A DNA stretch of 64,000 nt. Origin: Enhydrobacter sp. (lineage in GTDB: Bacteria; Pseudomonadota; Alphaproteobacteria; Reyranellales; Reyranellaceae). A program made the position numbers and the translations under genes. The notes under the pieces are model-generated. The model did not search any database, was not told the DNA's origin, and worked only from the letters and a program-made list of their open reading frames with translations. Below, one piece after another: positions 17,071 through 25,273 of the stretch (the stretch's first letter is position 1; each line of letters opens with the position of its first letter). Where the stretch lies: positions 1,240,001 through 1,304,000 of the forward strand of contig NZ_CP126889.1 of the NCBI RefSeq assembly GCF_030246845.1. Reading direction: 5' to 3'.

Positions 17071-17933
17071 GTCTTGCCCATCAGGCCCTGCGGCCGGAAC
17101 CACAGCACCAGCACGAATACGGCGTAGACGATCACGTCCTTGTAGACCGGACCGATCAGGAAAGCCGAGAGCGACTCCACCACGCCGATCATCAGCCCGG
17201 CCACGAGCGCGCCCAGCACGCTGCCGAAGCCGCCGAGCGCCACCGTCACGAAGGCGACGATCGCCAGCGTCTCACCGACGGTCGGCGAGGTGTAGAAGAA
17301 GGTGGCGATCAGCGCGCCCGCGATGCCGGTCGCGGCGCCCGCCAGCGCCCAGGCAAGAGCCTGCATGCGTTGCGGCCGGATGCCCATGAGCTGGGCGGCC
17401 GTGGCATCCTCCGACACGGCCAGCATGCGACTGCCGACTGCCGTCCGGGTCAGCAGCAGGTGCAACAGCACAGTGACCGCGAATCCGACAACGCCTGCCA
17501 GCACGCGCGAGCCGTCGAAGCGGATGCCGCCCAGGACGAACGAATGGCCGACGAGATCGTCCGGCAAGGTCCTGAAGTTGGCGCCGAAGACCCACAAGGC
17601 GCCGTAGCGCAGGAACAGGGCCAGGCCGAACGTGCCCAGGATTTGCGCCAGCATCGGGCCACGTGCGATGTGGCGAACCAGCAGGAAATAGGCCAGCACG
17701 CCGAGCGTAGCGATCAGGATCGCGGCGATCGGCACCGAGGCCCAGGGGCCGCCGCCCATGGCCGTCCAGACCACCACCGCCGTGTACATGCCCAGCATGA
17801 CGAACTCGCCATGGGCAAAGTTCACGACGTTCATCATGCCCCAGATGAGGCTGAGGCCCGAGGAGAAGAGCGCGTAGACGGCACCCAGCAGCAGGCCGCT
17901 CACCACGACCTGCAGCAGAAGCATTGTCGTCAT
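17067..17933 (-). CDS. livH: branched-chain-type ABC transporter permease
   Basis: A 288-residue permease with about eight transmembrane segments. Diagnostic LivH features are GLLLGAVYALFSSGLSLIWGMMNVVNFAHGEF at the N-terminus (Asn-Phe-Ala-His-Gly) and LGGFGSVLGALVAGLMIGVVES near the C-terminus. It follows the binding-protein gene by 25 bp and is translationally coupled to livM. Confidence 0.95.
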   Translation of the reverse strand: MTTMLLLQVVVSGLLLGAVYALFSSGLSLIWGMMNVVNFAHGEFVMLGMYTAVVVWTAMGGGPWASVPIAAILIATLGVLAYFLLVRHIARGPMLAQILGTFGLALFLRYGALWVFGANFRTLPDDLVGHSFVLGGIRFDGSRVLAGVVGFAVTVLLHLLLTRTAVGSRMLAVSEDATAAQLMGIRPQRMQALAWALAGAATGIAGALIATFFYTSPTVGETLAIVAFVTVALGGFGSVLGALVAGLMIGVVESLSAFLIGPVYKDVIVYAVFVLVLWFRPQGLMGKT

Positions 17934-17958
17934 GCAGGCTGCCCCTGCCGATGGTCCG

Positions 17959-19218
17959 CTACCAGCCTTTGTAGGGCAGGATCAGCTCGTGCGTCGCCCG
18001 CGATTTCGGCCACACAGACACGTACTGGCTGTTGCGCAACTGGGTGACGAGGGTGGACGCCAGGATGTTCTGGCCCTTGTCGTTGAACTTCACGCCGTCG
18101 TAGCCGGCAACGAGCTGCTCGGGCTTGATATCGGTGGCCCGGAGCGCCGCCTGGATCTTGGCCGGCGCGGTCGAGCCGGCGCGGTTGATGGCGTCGGCCA
18201 GCACGAAGAAGCCCTGCAGGGCGCGCGAGGACACGTCGTCCAGCCCGTCCCCGTTGGTCTTCTTCTTGTACAGCGCATCGCAGATCGCCGGCACGCTGCC
18301 GGGCTTGCCCGGGGCGAAGACCGATCGGCTGATCAGCCCTTCCGTCACCGATCCCATGGCCTTCACGAAGGCCGGATCGTTGAAGCCGCCGTCGTCGGCG
18401 ATCAGGATCGCGGGCTTCCAGTTCTGCTCCTTCATCGTCTTGGCATAGAGGATGGCGTCCGACGTATAGGACACGAAGATCGCGACGTCGGGATTCTTCT
18501 CCTTGAGCTGCAGCACCTGCGGCTGCACGTCCGTCGAGTTCGCCGAATAGGCCACTTTCATGCTGACGTTGAGCTTGTCCTTGTCGAAAACGTCGGCGAT
18601 CACGCTGGCGACCGAGTTGCCGTATTCGGTGTTCTCGTGCACGAGCGCGATGGAATCGACCTTGCGCCCGGCCGCCTGCTGCTCCTTGAGGAAGCTCGAA
18701 TAGGCCTTGGCGAAGTCGCCGGCGACGGGAGTCACGCGGAAGAACCACTTGAAGCCACGCTCGGTGAGGTTCGCCGCCACCGATTCGGGATTCACGAACG
18801 GGATGCCGTAGCGTTCGGCGATGGCGCTGGCGGTGAGCGTGATGCCCGACTGGTAGGCACCGATGACCGCGACGACCTTCTCCTGGCTGATCAGACGCAG
18901 GGTCTGGTTCTGGCCGGCGGCCGGCGTGCCCTGGTTGTCGGCGAAGACGACCTCGATCTTGGCGCCCTTCAGGCCGGGCAGGCCGCCGCCCTTCGCCAGC
19001 GGCAGGAGCTTGGCCAGCTCGGCATTGCCGTTGTTCACGATGTCGGCGCCAAGCTCGATCGCCATCTTCTCGTAGTTGCCGGCGCTCGCGGAATTGCCGC
19101 TCAAGGGATAGACCGCGCCGATCTTGACGGTCTGCTCGTCGGCGGCCGCGCGGCCAGCCAAGCCAAGAGAGGCCACGGCGGCCCCGGCCATCGCTGCACG
19201 ACGTGTCGTCTTCACCAT
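17959..19218 (-). CDS. branched-chain-type ABC transporter substrate-binding protein
   Basis: A 419-residue type I periplasmic binding protein. The start is ATG 19218, with GGCAGGA upstream. The signal region has a KTTRRAAMAG twin-arginine-like N-region and a cleavable AxA around residue 27. The mature domain begins VKIGAVYPLSGNSA, the usual Peripla_BP_6 opening, and contains the GAYQSGITLTASAIAE and FGEN-equivalent blocks. It should bind the substrate for the LivHMGF complex encoded directly downstream. Confidence 0.94.
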   Translation of the reverse strand: MVKTTRRAAMAGAAVASLGLAGRAAADEQTVKIGAVYPLSGNSASAGNYEKMAIELGADIVNNGNAELAKLLPLAKGGGLPGLKGAKIEVVFADNQGTPAAGQNQTLRLISQEKVVAVIGAYQSGITLTASAIAERYGIPFVNPESVAANLTERGFKWFFRVTPVAGDFAKAYSSFLKEQQAAGRKVDSIALVHENTEYGNSVASVIADVFDKDKLNVSMKVAYSANSTDVQPQVLQLKEKNPDVAIFVSYTSDAILYAKTMKEQNWKPAILIADDGGFNDPAFVKAMGSVTEGLISRSVFAPGKPGSVPAICDALYKKKTNGDGLDDVSSRALQGFFVLADAINRAGSTAPAKIQAALRATDIKPEQLVAGYDGVKFNDKGQNILASTLVTQLRNSQYVSVWPKSRATHELILPYKGW

Positions 19219-19284
19219 GGATCCTGCCCCCTGATACCGGCGTTTGCTTCTTATGCGTGGCGAAGATGGCACGGCTGGCTTGGA

Positions 19285-20421
19285 TCAGCAAACCCGGTAG
19301 CGCTCTACGGTCGCAGGGTCGATCTCGACCCCGAGCCCCGGTCCCGGCGGCAGCAGAACATGTCCCTCTTTCAACTCGAGCGGCGTCTCGAGAAGCTGGG
19401 TGCGCAACGCGTTGTCGCTCATGTCGTATTCGAGCATCTGCGGATGCGGTGGGTGGTCGACATGCGGCGACGCCGGCTGGGCGGCGATGAAGTGGCAGGC
19501 CGCCGCAAGCCCTACCGCGCCGCCCCAGACGTGTGGTGCCAATCGCAGGTTCGCCGCCAGCGCAAGTGTGGCGATGCGTTTCGCCTCGGTGATCCCGCCC
19601 ACGCCGGGAATGGACGGCTGCACGATATCGAGGCAGCGGCCGTCGATCAGCGCCCGGAAGTCGCGAATAGTGTGATGGGCCTCGCCGGCCGCGATCGGAA
19701 TGGGCGAGCGGGCACGCAGCTCGGCGTAACCCTCGAAATCGCCCGGCGGCAGCGGCTCCTCGATCCAGTGGATGTCGAATGGCGCGATCGCGCGCGCGCA
19801 TTCGAGCGCTACGTCGACCGTGTAGGCGCCGTTGATATCGACCATCAGGAGCCTGTCGGGCCCCAGCGCCTCCCGCGCCGCCCGCACGCGGCCGACATCG
19901 CTCTTGAGGCCGCGGCCGATCTTGATCTTGGCACCGGCATAGGGGTGCGCGGCGGCCTCGGCCAGCATGTGGGAGAGCTGCCGTTCGGGGTCGTCGGAGA
20001 AGAAGCCGGTCGAGGCGTAGGCCGGGATACGCGTCGTGCGGCAGCCGCCGATCAGGTCGCACACCCGCACGCCGAAACCGCGCGCGATGGCGTCGAACAG
20101 GGCCACGTTGATGCCGGCAAGGCAGGCGGTGAGCTGATTGCCGACGCCGAGATGATACATCGCGTTGCGGATGCGTGCCTCGATGTGCTCGAAGTCGAAC
20201 ACGCTCCTGCCGACGAAGAACGGCTCGATCATGCGGAAATACTCGCGCGTGACGAAGGGATTGCCGAAGGCCTCGCCGACCCCTTTCACGCCGGCATCGG
20301 TCTCGACCTCCACGAGGCCGCCCTGGCGGCGAAAGCCGCCGCCGCGCGACATGCCGTACGCCTTCCCCGGGGCGAAGGCATATTCCAGACCGATGAACGA
20401 AAGACGCCGGATGGTCGGCAT
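19285..20421 (-). CDS. mandelate racemase/muconate lactonizing enzyme family protein
   Basis: A 378-residue enolase-superfamily enzyme, starting MPTIRRLSFIGLEY at ATG 20421. The barrel residues expected for the mandelate racemase group are visible: KIKIG for the base lysines, metal ligands in MVDINGA (Asp), WIEEPL (Glu) and AAGEAHH (Glu), and the catalytic histidine in LAPHVWGG. Such enzymes abstract an alpha proton from a carboxylate to racemise, dehydrate or cycloisomerise it. It is the first gene of the Liv operon, so it probably acts on the imported compound. It diverges from the CaiB gene across 72 bp. Confidence 0.92.
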   Translation of the reverse strand: MPTIRRLSFIGLEYAFAPGKAYGMSRGGGFRRQGGLVEVETDAGVKGVGEAFGNPFVTREYFRMIEPFFVGRSVFDFEHIEARIRNAMYHLGVGNQLTACLAGINVALFDAIARGFGVRVCDLIGGCRTTRIPAYASTGFFSDDPERQLSHMLAEAAAHPYAGAKIKIGRGLKSDVGRVRAAREALGPDRLLMVDINGAYTVDVALECARAIAPFDIHWIEEPLPPGDFEGYAELRARSPIPIAAGEAHHTIRDFRALIDGRCLDIVQPSIPGVGGITEAKRIATLALAANLRLAPHVWGGAVGLAAACHFIAAQPASPHVDHPPHPQMLEYDMSDNALRTQLLETPLELKEGHVLLPPGPGLGVEIDPATVERYRVC

Positions 20422-20493
20422 GGCGGCTCCTGTGAAACCCGCGCTATGGTGGGCAAAATTCGAGGCGAGGCAACCATCCATGACGAAGAAGGC

Positions 20494-21687
20494 ATGAGCT
20501 ACGACGCCCCCTTCGCCGGGCTGAAGGTCGTGGATCTCAGCCAGGGCATCGCCGGCCCCTACTGCGCGATGCTGCTGGCCCAGCACGGCGCCGAGGTCAT
20601 CAAGGTCGAGAGCCTCGGCGACGGCGACTGGGCGCGCACGCTCGGCGTACGCTACGGTAGCCACACCGCCTTCTCTGTCGTCGGCAATCTCGGCAAGCGC
20701 AGCATCGCGGTCGATCTCAAGACCGCGGCCGGCAAGGAGGTGGCGTGGCGCCTCCTGAAAGGAGCCGATGTCTTCCTCGAAGGCTTCCGGCCCGGCGTGA
20801 TCAAGCGGCTGGGCTTCGACTACGACGCCGTTGCGGCGCGCGAGCCGCGGCTGCTCTATCTCTCGATCTCGGGCTTCGGCCAGACCGGGCCGCTCGCCGA
20901 GCGGCCGGCAATGGATCCGGTGCTGCAGGCCTACACCGGATTGATGAACGAGAATCGCGGCGAGGACGGCATTCCCCATCGCGTGCCGGTGATCGTGGTC
21001 GACATGTCGACGGCGCTCTATGCCTTCCAGGCGCTGTCGGCGGCGCTCTACGCGCGGCGGGACGAAACGCGGGGGCGATACATCGACATCAGCCTGATGC
21101 AGTCGGCCGCCGCCCTCCAATCGATCCGGCTCATGGCCTGCCACCTGGAAGGCGGCACGATGAAACCGGGCGGTGCGCCGGGCGGCGTGTTCCAGATCGC
21201 CGACGGCTGGATGTCGATGGTCGCCATCAACGATCGCGACTGGCGCAGCCTGTGCGCCGCGATGGAGATGCCTTCGCTCGCCGATGAGCCGCGCTTCGCC
21301 GACTCCACCTCGCGGCTTGCCAATAGCGACGCCCTCTATGCGATCCTGCGGCCGGCCTTCGCCCGCGAGCCGTGGAAAGTCTGGAGCGAGCGGCTGACCC
21401 GGGCGCGCCTGATGCACGAGCGATTGAACAGCTATGCCGACTACATCGCCCAGCCGCACGTCAAGGAAACAGGCGCGGTCCATTGGCTGTGCCAGGCCGG
21501 ATTCGACGCCGCGGTGCCGATGCCCGGACTGCCGGGCCTGGCACCCCTGAAGGACGGCACGCTGCGCGGCACCGCGCCTGTCGCGGGGGAGCACACGCGC
21601 GCCATCCTCGCCGGGCATGGCTATGCCGAGGCCGAGATCGAGGCCCTGCTCGCCGAAGGGACGGTCGCCGCCGTCCGGCCCGCATGA
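20494..21687 (+). CDS. CaiB/BaiF family CoA transferase
   Basis: A 397-residue class III CoA transferase. ATG 20494 (MSYDAPFAGLKVVDLS) is preceded by GAAGAAGG. Visible motifs are LSQGIAGPYCAMLLAQHGAEVIKVE, the Asp of AMDPVLQAYTG that forms the acyl-aspartate intermediate, and GxFQIADGWMSM. Members move CoA between carboxylic acids such as formyl/oxalyl, carnitine or arylsuccinate compounds; the substrate cannot be read here. It overlaps the HutD gene by ATGA. Its divergence from the enolase-family gene suggests a shared regulatory region and possibly a shared pathway. Confidence 0.95.
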   Translation: MSYDAPFAGLKVVDLSQGIAGPYCAMLLAQHGAEVIKVESLGDGDWARTLGVRYGSHTAFSVVGNLGKRSIAVDLKTAAGKEVAWRLLKGADVFLEGFRPGVIKRLGFDYDAVAAREPRLLYLSISGFGQTGPLAERPAMDPVLQAYTGLMNENRGEDGIPHRVPVIVVDMSTALYAFQALSAALYARRDETRGRYIDISLMQSAAALQSIRLMACHLEGGTMKPGGAPGGVFQIADGWMSMVAINDRDWRSLCAAMEMPSLADEPRFADSTSRLANSDALYAILRPAFAREPWKVWSERLTRARLMHERLNSYADYIAQPHVKETGAVHWLCQAGFDAAVPMPGLPGLAPLKDGTLRGTAPVAGEHTRAILAGHGYAEAEIEALLAEGTVAAVRPA

Positions 21688-22238
21688 TCGCCCTGCTCGA
21701 TCCTTCGCAGTACCGCCAGACGCCATGGAAGAACGGCGGCGGCACGACCATCGACATTGCCGAGGAGAATGGCGTCTGGCGTTTCACCCGCACGCCCATC
21801 GCCGAAGCCGGCCCCTTCTCCGACTACACGGGCTTCGAGCGAATGCAGGTGCTGGTGGCGGGCCGCGGCCTGGTGCTCGAGACGCCCGACGGCGAGATCG
21901 ACGTGCGCATGCCGTTCAGGCCGGTGCGCTTCGCCGGCGAACTGCCCGTCGTCAGCCGTCTCGAGGCGGGGCCGGTCGAGGTGATCAATCTGATCGGTGC
22001 ACGTCGTGCCGTGACGATCGATCTCGATATTCTCGATGCCGGCGAGCGCGGCGCCGTCGAACCGGGTATCCACATCGCCTATTGCACCGACGGGCCGGCC
22101 ATCCTCGACACCGACGAGACATTGCACCGGGTCCCGCCCCATCATGCCTTGCGGATCGACGCAGACCAGCCGACGCTGCTCGCCTGCAAGGGTGGCCGGG
22201 CGGTCGTCGCGAGCATCATCGTGGGAGTGCGGGCATGA
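21684..22238 (+). CDS. HutD/Ves family cupin-like protein
   Basis: A 184-residue protein with the family hallmarks TPWKNGGGTT near the N-terminus, FTRTPIAEAGPFSDYTGFER and a cupin-like beta sandwich. HutD/Ves proteins accompany amino acid catabolic or stress genes and have no firmly established enzymatic activity. The start ATG overlaps the CaiB stop and its own stop overlaps the next start (both ATGA), so the three genes are translationally coupled. Confidence 0.9.
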   Translation: MIALLDPSQYRQTPWKNGGGTTIDIAEENGVWRFTRTPIAEAGPFSDYTGFERMQVLVAGRGLVLETPDGEIDVRMPFRPVRFAGELPVVSRLEAGPVEVINLIGARRAVTIDLDILDAGERGAVEPGIHIAYCTDGPAILDTDETLHRVPPHHALRIDADQPTLLACKGGRAVVASIIVGVRA

Positions 22239-22996
22239 AAGGAGCTCTTCGTCTTTTGCTGAGTGCCGGCCTGTTGCTCGTCGGCGCCTCCGGTGCCTCG
22301 GCGGCCGATCTCAAGCTCATGACGACCGGCGCCTTTCGCCCCGTGGTCCAGGACGTCGTGCCCGTCTTCGAGAAGCAGACCGGAAACAAGGTCGCGGTTG
22401 TGAGCGACACGGCCGGCGCCCTGATCCGGCGGCTGCGCGCCGGCGAGGCCTTCGATGTGATCGTGCTCACCTCCGACGGTCTCGATGCGCTGGCCGATAT
22501 CGGGACCGTGACCGGCGATTCGATCACGCCGCTGGCCAGCGTCGGCATCGGCGCCGCCGTGGCCAGGAACGCACCGCAGCCCGACCTCCGGACCGTCGAC
22601 GCTTTCCGCGAGACCCTTCTGAAGGCGCACCGCATCGCCTACATGGACCCGAGCGTCGGCAGCACCAGTGGCAACGCGCTGGCGCAGATCTTCAAGAAGA
22701 TCGGCGTCTCTTCCGAGGTCGAGCGCAAGGCCGTGCTGGTGAAGAGCGGTCCGGCCGGCGAGGCGGTGGCTCGCGGCGAGGCCGACATCGCCTTGCAGCA
22801 GGCGAGCGAGTTGCGGCTCGTGCCAACGATCCGCTTTGCCGGGCTGCTGCCGGCCGCGATCCAGGTCTACACGACCTATTCCGGCGCGATCGCTGCGGCG
22901 ACGCATGAAAAAGACGCCGCAAACGCCCTGCTCGACGCCCTTTCCGATCCCGCCCTGGAGCCGGTGCTGAAGCGCCGCGGTCTGGAGGCGCCCTGA
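22235..22996 (+). CDS. ModA-like periplasmic substrate-binding protein
   Basis: A 253-residue type II periplasmic binding protein. The signal sequence is MKGALRLLLSAGLLLVGASGASA, cut before ADLKLM. The core (FEKQTGNKVAVVSDTAGALIRRLRAGEAFDVIVLTSDGLDAL, then MDPSVGSTSGNALAQIFKKIG) is that of molybdate/tungstate-type binding proteins, but no modB or modC is adjacent, and many such orphans bind other anions. It is the third gene of the CaiB-HutD operon. Confidence 0.9.
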   Translation: MKGALRLLLSAGLLLVGASGASAADLKLMTTGAFRPVVQDVVPVFEKQTGNKVAVVSDTAGALIRRLRAGEAFDVIVLTSDGLDALADIGTVTGDSITPLASVGIGAAVARNAPQPDLRTVDAFRETLLKAHRIAYMDPSVGSTSGNALAQIFKKIGVSSEVERKAVLVKSGPAGEAVARGEADIALQQASELRLVPTIRFAGLLPAAIQVYTTYSGAIAAATHEKDAANALLDALSDPALEPVLKRRGLEAP

Positions 22997-23024
22997 GATC
23001 AGGCGGTCTTGTGGAGCCGGCCCT

Positions 23025-23501
23025 ATGTCCCTGACGGAGATTTCCGAGGCGCCGCCGCTCGATGTCGAGCGCTGGTTCAACACCGACGATCCGCCGACGC
23101 TGGCACGACTGCGCGGCAAGGTGGTGGTGCTGCACGCTTTCCAGATGCTGTGTCCCGGCTGTGTGACTCATGCCCTGCCGCAGGCCAAGCGCCTGCACGA
23201 GATCGCGCGGCACCTCGACGGTCTCGTGGTCCTGGGGCTGCACAGCGTGTTCGAGCATCACGCCGCCATGACGCCGGTCGCGCTCGAGGCGTTCCTGCAC
23301 GAATACCGGATCGCCTTTCCGGTCGCCGTCGATCGGCCTTCCCCGGATGGTCCGATACCGCACACGATGGCCGCCTACGGGCTGCGCGGCACGCCCTCGA
23401 CGATCATCGTCGACCGCGCCGGACGCATCGCTCGCCATAGCTTCGGCGCCGAGGACGACCTTGTTCTCGGCCTGACGCTGGGCAGCCTCTTGAGAGGCTG
23501 A
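23025..23501 (+). CDS. TlpA/redoxin-like thioredoxin-fold protein
   Basis: A 158-residue thioredoxin-fold protein without a signal peptide. The redox motif is C43-P-G-C46 in FQMLCPGCVTH, followed by LRGTPSTIIVDRAGRIARH, which holds the cis-proline (TP). The CPGC motif is typical of AhpC/TSA-like thiol-disulfide redoxins. A perfect 8-bp hairpin overlaps the stop codon. The gene is followed by a catalase-like peroxidase and a cytochrome b561, so a role in peroxide defence is plausible. Confidence 0.88.
   Translation: MSLTEISEAPPLDVERWFNTDDPPTLARLRGKVVVLHAFQMLCPGCVTHALPQAKRLHEIARHLDGLVVLGLHSVFEHHAAMTPVALEAFLHEYRIAFPVAVDRPSPDGPIPHTMAAYGLRGTPSTIIVDRAGRIARHSFGAEDDLVLGLTLGSLLRG
23483..23500 (+). 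terminator. hairpin across the redoxin stop codon
   Basis: A perfect inverted repeat, CAGCCTCT-TG-AGAGGCTG, overlaps the end of the redoxin gene and is followed by a short pyrimidine stretch (CATCTTTCT). It could act as an intrinsic terminator, although there is no clean U tract and the loop is only two bases. A second inverted repeat (TGCAGGC, 12 bases, GCCTGCA) lies at 23514-23539. Confidence 0.4.
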
Positions 23502-23637
23502 CGCACATCTTTCTGCAGGCAATCGTCGGATAGCCTGCACCTCGCGCCTTCTTGATCTCCTGCGGCCGAATGCGCAGGCTATGCAGTGCCACAGGCGGCT
23601 CGCCACTCCCTGGGTCCCTCTCACCCCGGATGATGCC

Positions 23638-24741
23638 ATGCCGAATACCAGCCCCTCATCGCCTGATGCGCGCTACAGTCTGGCGGCCCTTCTGGAACCC
23701 GCGTCGCTCGCAAAGCTCGGTGCTATCGGCGCGATCGTGCTCGCCCTCATCGTGCTGTTCCTCTGGACCGGCGGCTGGCTCACCTCTGGCCGACTCACGC
23801 AGACGCGTCTGATCGACACATTCGAGGACGTGAACGGCCCGCACCCCGGCTTCCGGCGAAATCACGCCAAGGGTGTCTGCCTCGCAGGCACATTCGAGAG
23901 CAACGGCGACGGCACTCAGTTCTCCACCGCATCGGCGTTCAAACCGGGCCGCGTGCCGGTGTCGGGGCGCTTCGCGCTGGCAGGCGGCATGCCGATGAGG
24001 CCCGACAAGCCGACGGCGGTGCGCAGCATGGCGCTGAGCTTTGCCCTCGCCGACGGCGAGACCTGGCGCACCGCCATGAACGACATCCCCGTTTTTCCGG
24101 TCAGGGATCCGCAGGCCTTCTACGGGCAGCTCCTCTCGTCGCGTCGCGATCCAAGGACGGGCAAGCCCGACCCGATCGCCAAGAAGGCGTTTCTCGCCGC
24201 TCATCCGGAGACGGCCAGGGCGATGGCGACCATCAGGGCGCATCCCTTCTCTTCGGGCTTCGCCAACGCGACCTACAATGCGCTCAACGCTTTCCTGCTC
24301 GTCGATGCGGCCGGCAGGACGACGCCGGTGCGCTGGTCGATGCGGCCGGTGGATGCCTTCGCGCCCGAACCGTCCAATCCGCCGGCCGACAAGAACTACC
24401 TGTTCGACGAGCTGATCGCCCGGATCGCCAAAGCGCCGGCGCAGTGGCATTTGATCCTCACCATCGGCCAGCCGGGCGATCCGACCAACGATGCGACGCT
24501 TCCCTGGCCGACCGACCGACAGCAGGTCAATGCCGGCACGCTCAGCGTCGATCGCATCGTCGCGGAAGCCGAGAGCAACTGCCGCGACATCAGTTTCGAT
24601 CCGCTGACCCTTCCGGCGGGCATCGAGCCGTCCGACGATCCGCTGCTGTCCGCACGATCGGCCGCCTACTCGGTCTCCTTCTCGCGCCGCGCCGGTGAGC
24701 CGAAGACGCCCAGCGCCGTGCAGGTACCGCAAGGCAGGTGA
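23638..24741 (+). CDS. catalase-family peroxidase, membrane-anchored
   Basis: A 367-residue heme protein of the small catalase-related (SrpA-like) peroxidase family. A single hydrophobic helix (LGAIGAIVLALIVLFLW, about residues 24-40) anchors it, with the heme domain on the outside. FRRNHAKGVCLAGTF contains the distal histidine, and ARSAAYSVSFSRR near the C-terminus holds the proximal tyrosine. The start is ATG 23638 (MPNTSPSSPD). Its stop overlaps or abuts the cytochrome b561 start, the usual pairing for this family, which suggests that electrons reach it from the quinone pool. Confidence 0.9.
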   Translation: MPNTSPSSPDARYSLAALLEPASLAKLGAIGAIVLALIVLFLWTGGWLTSGRLTQTRLIDTFEDVNGPHPGFRRNHAKGVCLAGTFESNGDGTQFSTASAFKPGRVPVSGRFALAGGMPMRPDKPTAVRSMALSFALADGETWRTAMNDIPVFPVRDPQAFYGQLLSSRRDPRTGKPDPIAKKAFLAAHPETARAMATIRAHPFSSGFANATYNALNAFLLVDAAGRTTPVRWSMRPVDAFAPEPSNPPADKNYLFDELIARIAKAPAQWHLILTIGQPGDPTNDATLPWPTDRQQVNAGTLSVDRIVAEAESNCRDISFDPLTLPAGIEPSDDPLLSARSAAYSVSFSRRAGEPKTPSAVQVPQGR

Positions 24742-24743
24742 CC

Positions 24744-25262
24744 ATGATCCCGCATTTCCCCGTCCTGTCGCGCGTGCTGCACTGGCTAATGGCAGTGCTG
24801 ATCCTCGCCATGTTGTTCGTTGGCGTCGCGATGGTCTCCTCGCTGTCGGACTATCATCGGCTGGTGGCGATCCACAAGCCGATCGGCATCCTGATCCTCG
24901 TCCTTGCGGCCATCCGGCTGGTGAACAGGCTCGTCAACCCGCCGCCGCCCCTGCCGACCGGAATGCCTGTTTCGCTTCGCGTCGTCGCGGCGGCGTCGCA
25001 CTGGCTGCTCTACGGCCTGATGTTTGCCCAGCCGATCGTGGGCTGGGCGATGCTGTCGGCGGCGGGCTATCCCGTTGCCCTGATCGGGACATTCCACCTG
25101 CCGCCGATCCTGCCGCATGATGCCGCTCTCTATGCGCTGATGCGACCGCTGCACACCGTCCTGGCGTTTGCCCTGTTCGCGACCTTCCTCCTCCATCTCG
25201 CCGCCGCGCTCACGCACGCCTTCGTCTTCCGTGACGACGTGTTCAGGAGCATGACGCACTGA
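24744..25262 (+). CDS. cytochrome b561
   Basis: A 172-residue diheme membrane protein with four predicted transmembrane helices. Heme-ligand histidines are visible in the first helix (VLHWLMAVLI), in VAIHKPIGI, in SHWLLYGLM and in HTVLAFALF/LLHLAAALTH. ATG 24744 is chosen because CAAGG lies 8 bases upstream; a GTG at 24738 overlapping the catalase stop is the alternative. It likely moves electrons between ubiquinone and the periplasmic peroxidase encoded just upstream. Confidence 0.93.
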   Translation: MIPHFPVLSRVLHWLMAVLILAMLFVGVAMVSSLSDYHRLVAIHKPIGILILVLAAIRLVNRLVNPPPPLPTGMPVSLRVVAAASHWLLYGLMFAQPIVGWAMLSAAGYPVALIGTFHLPPILPHDAALYALMRPLHTVLAFALFATFLLHLAAALTHAFVFRDDVFRSMTH

Positions 25263-25273
25263 GGCGGCGAAGG

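Noticed and set aside
17932..20493. Plus-strand open frame extending 850 codons upstream of the CaiB start
   Set aside because: It runs antisense through the Liv binding protein and the enolase-family gene, both clearly supported by homology, and shows only low-complexity Arg/Gly-rich text. It is a shadow of high-GC coding sequence.
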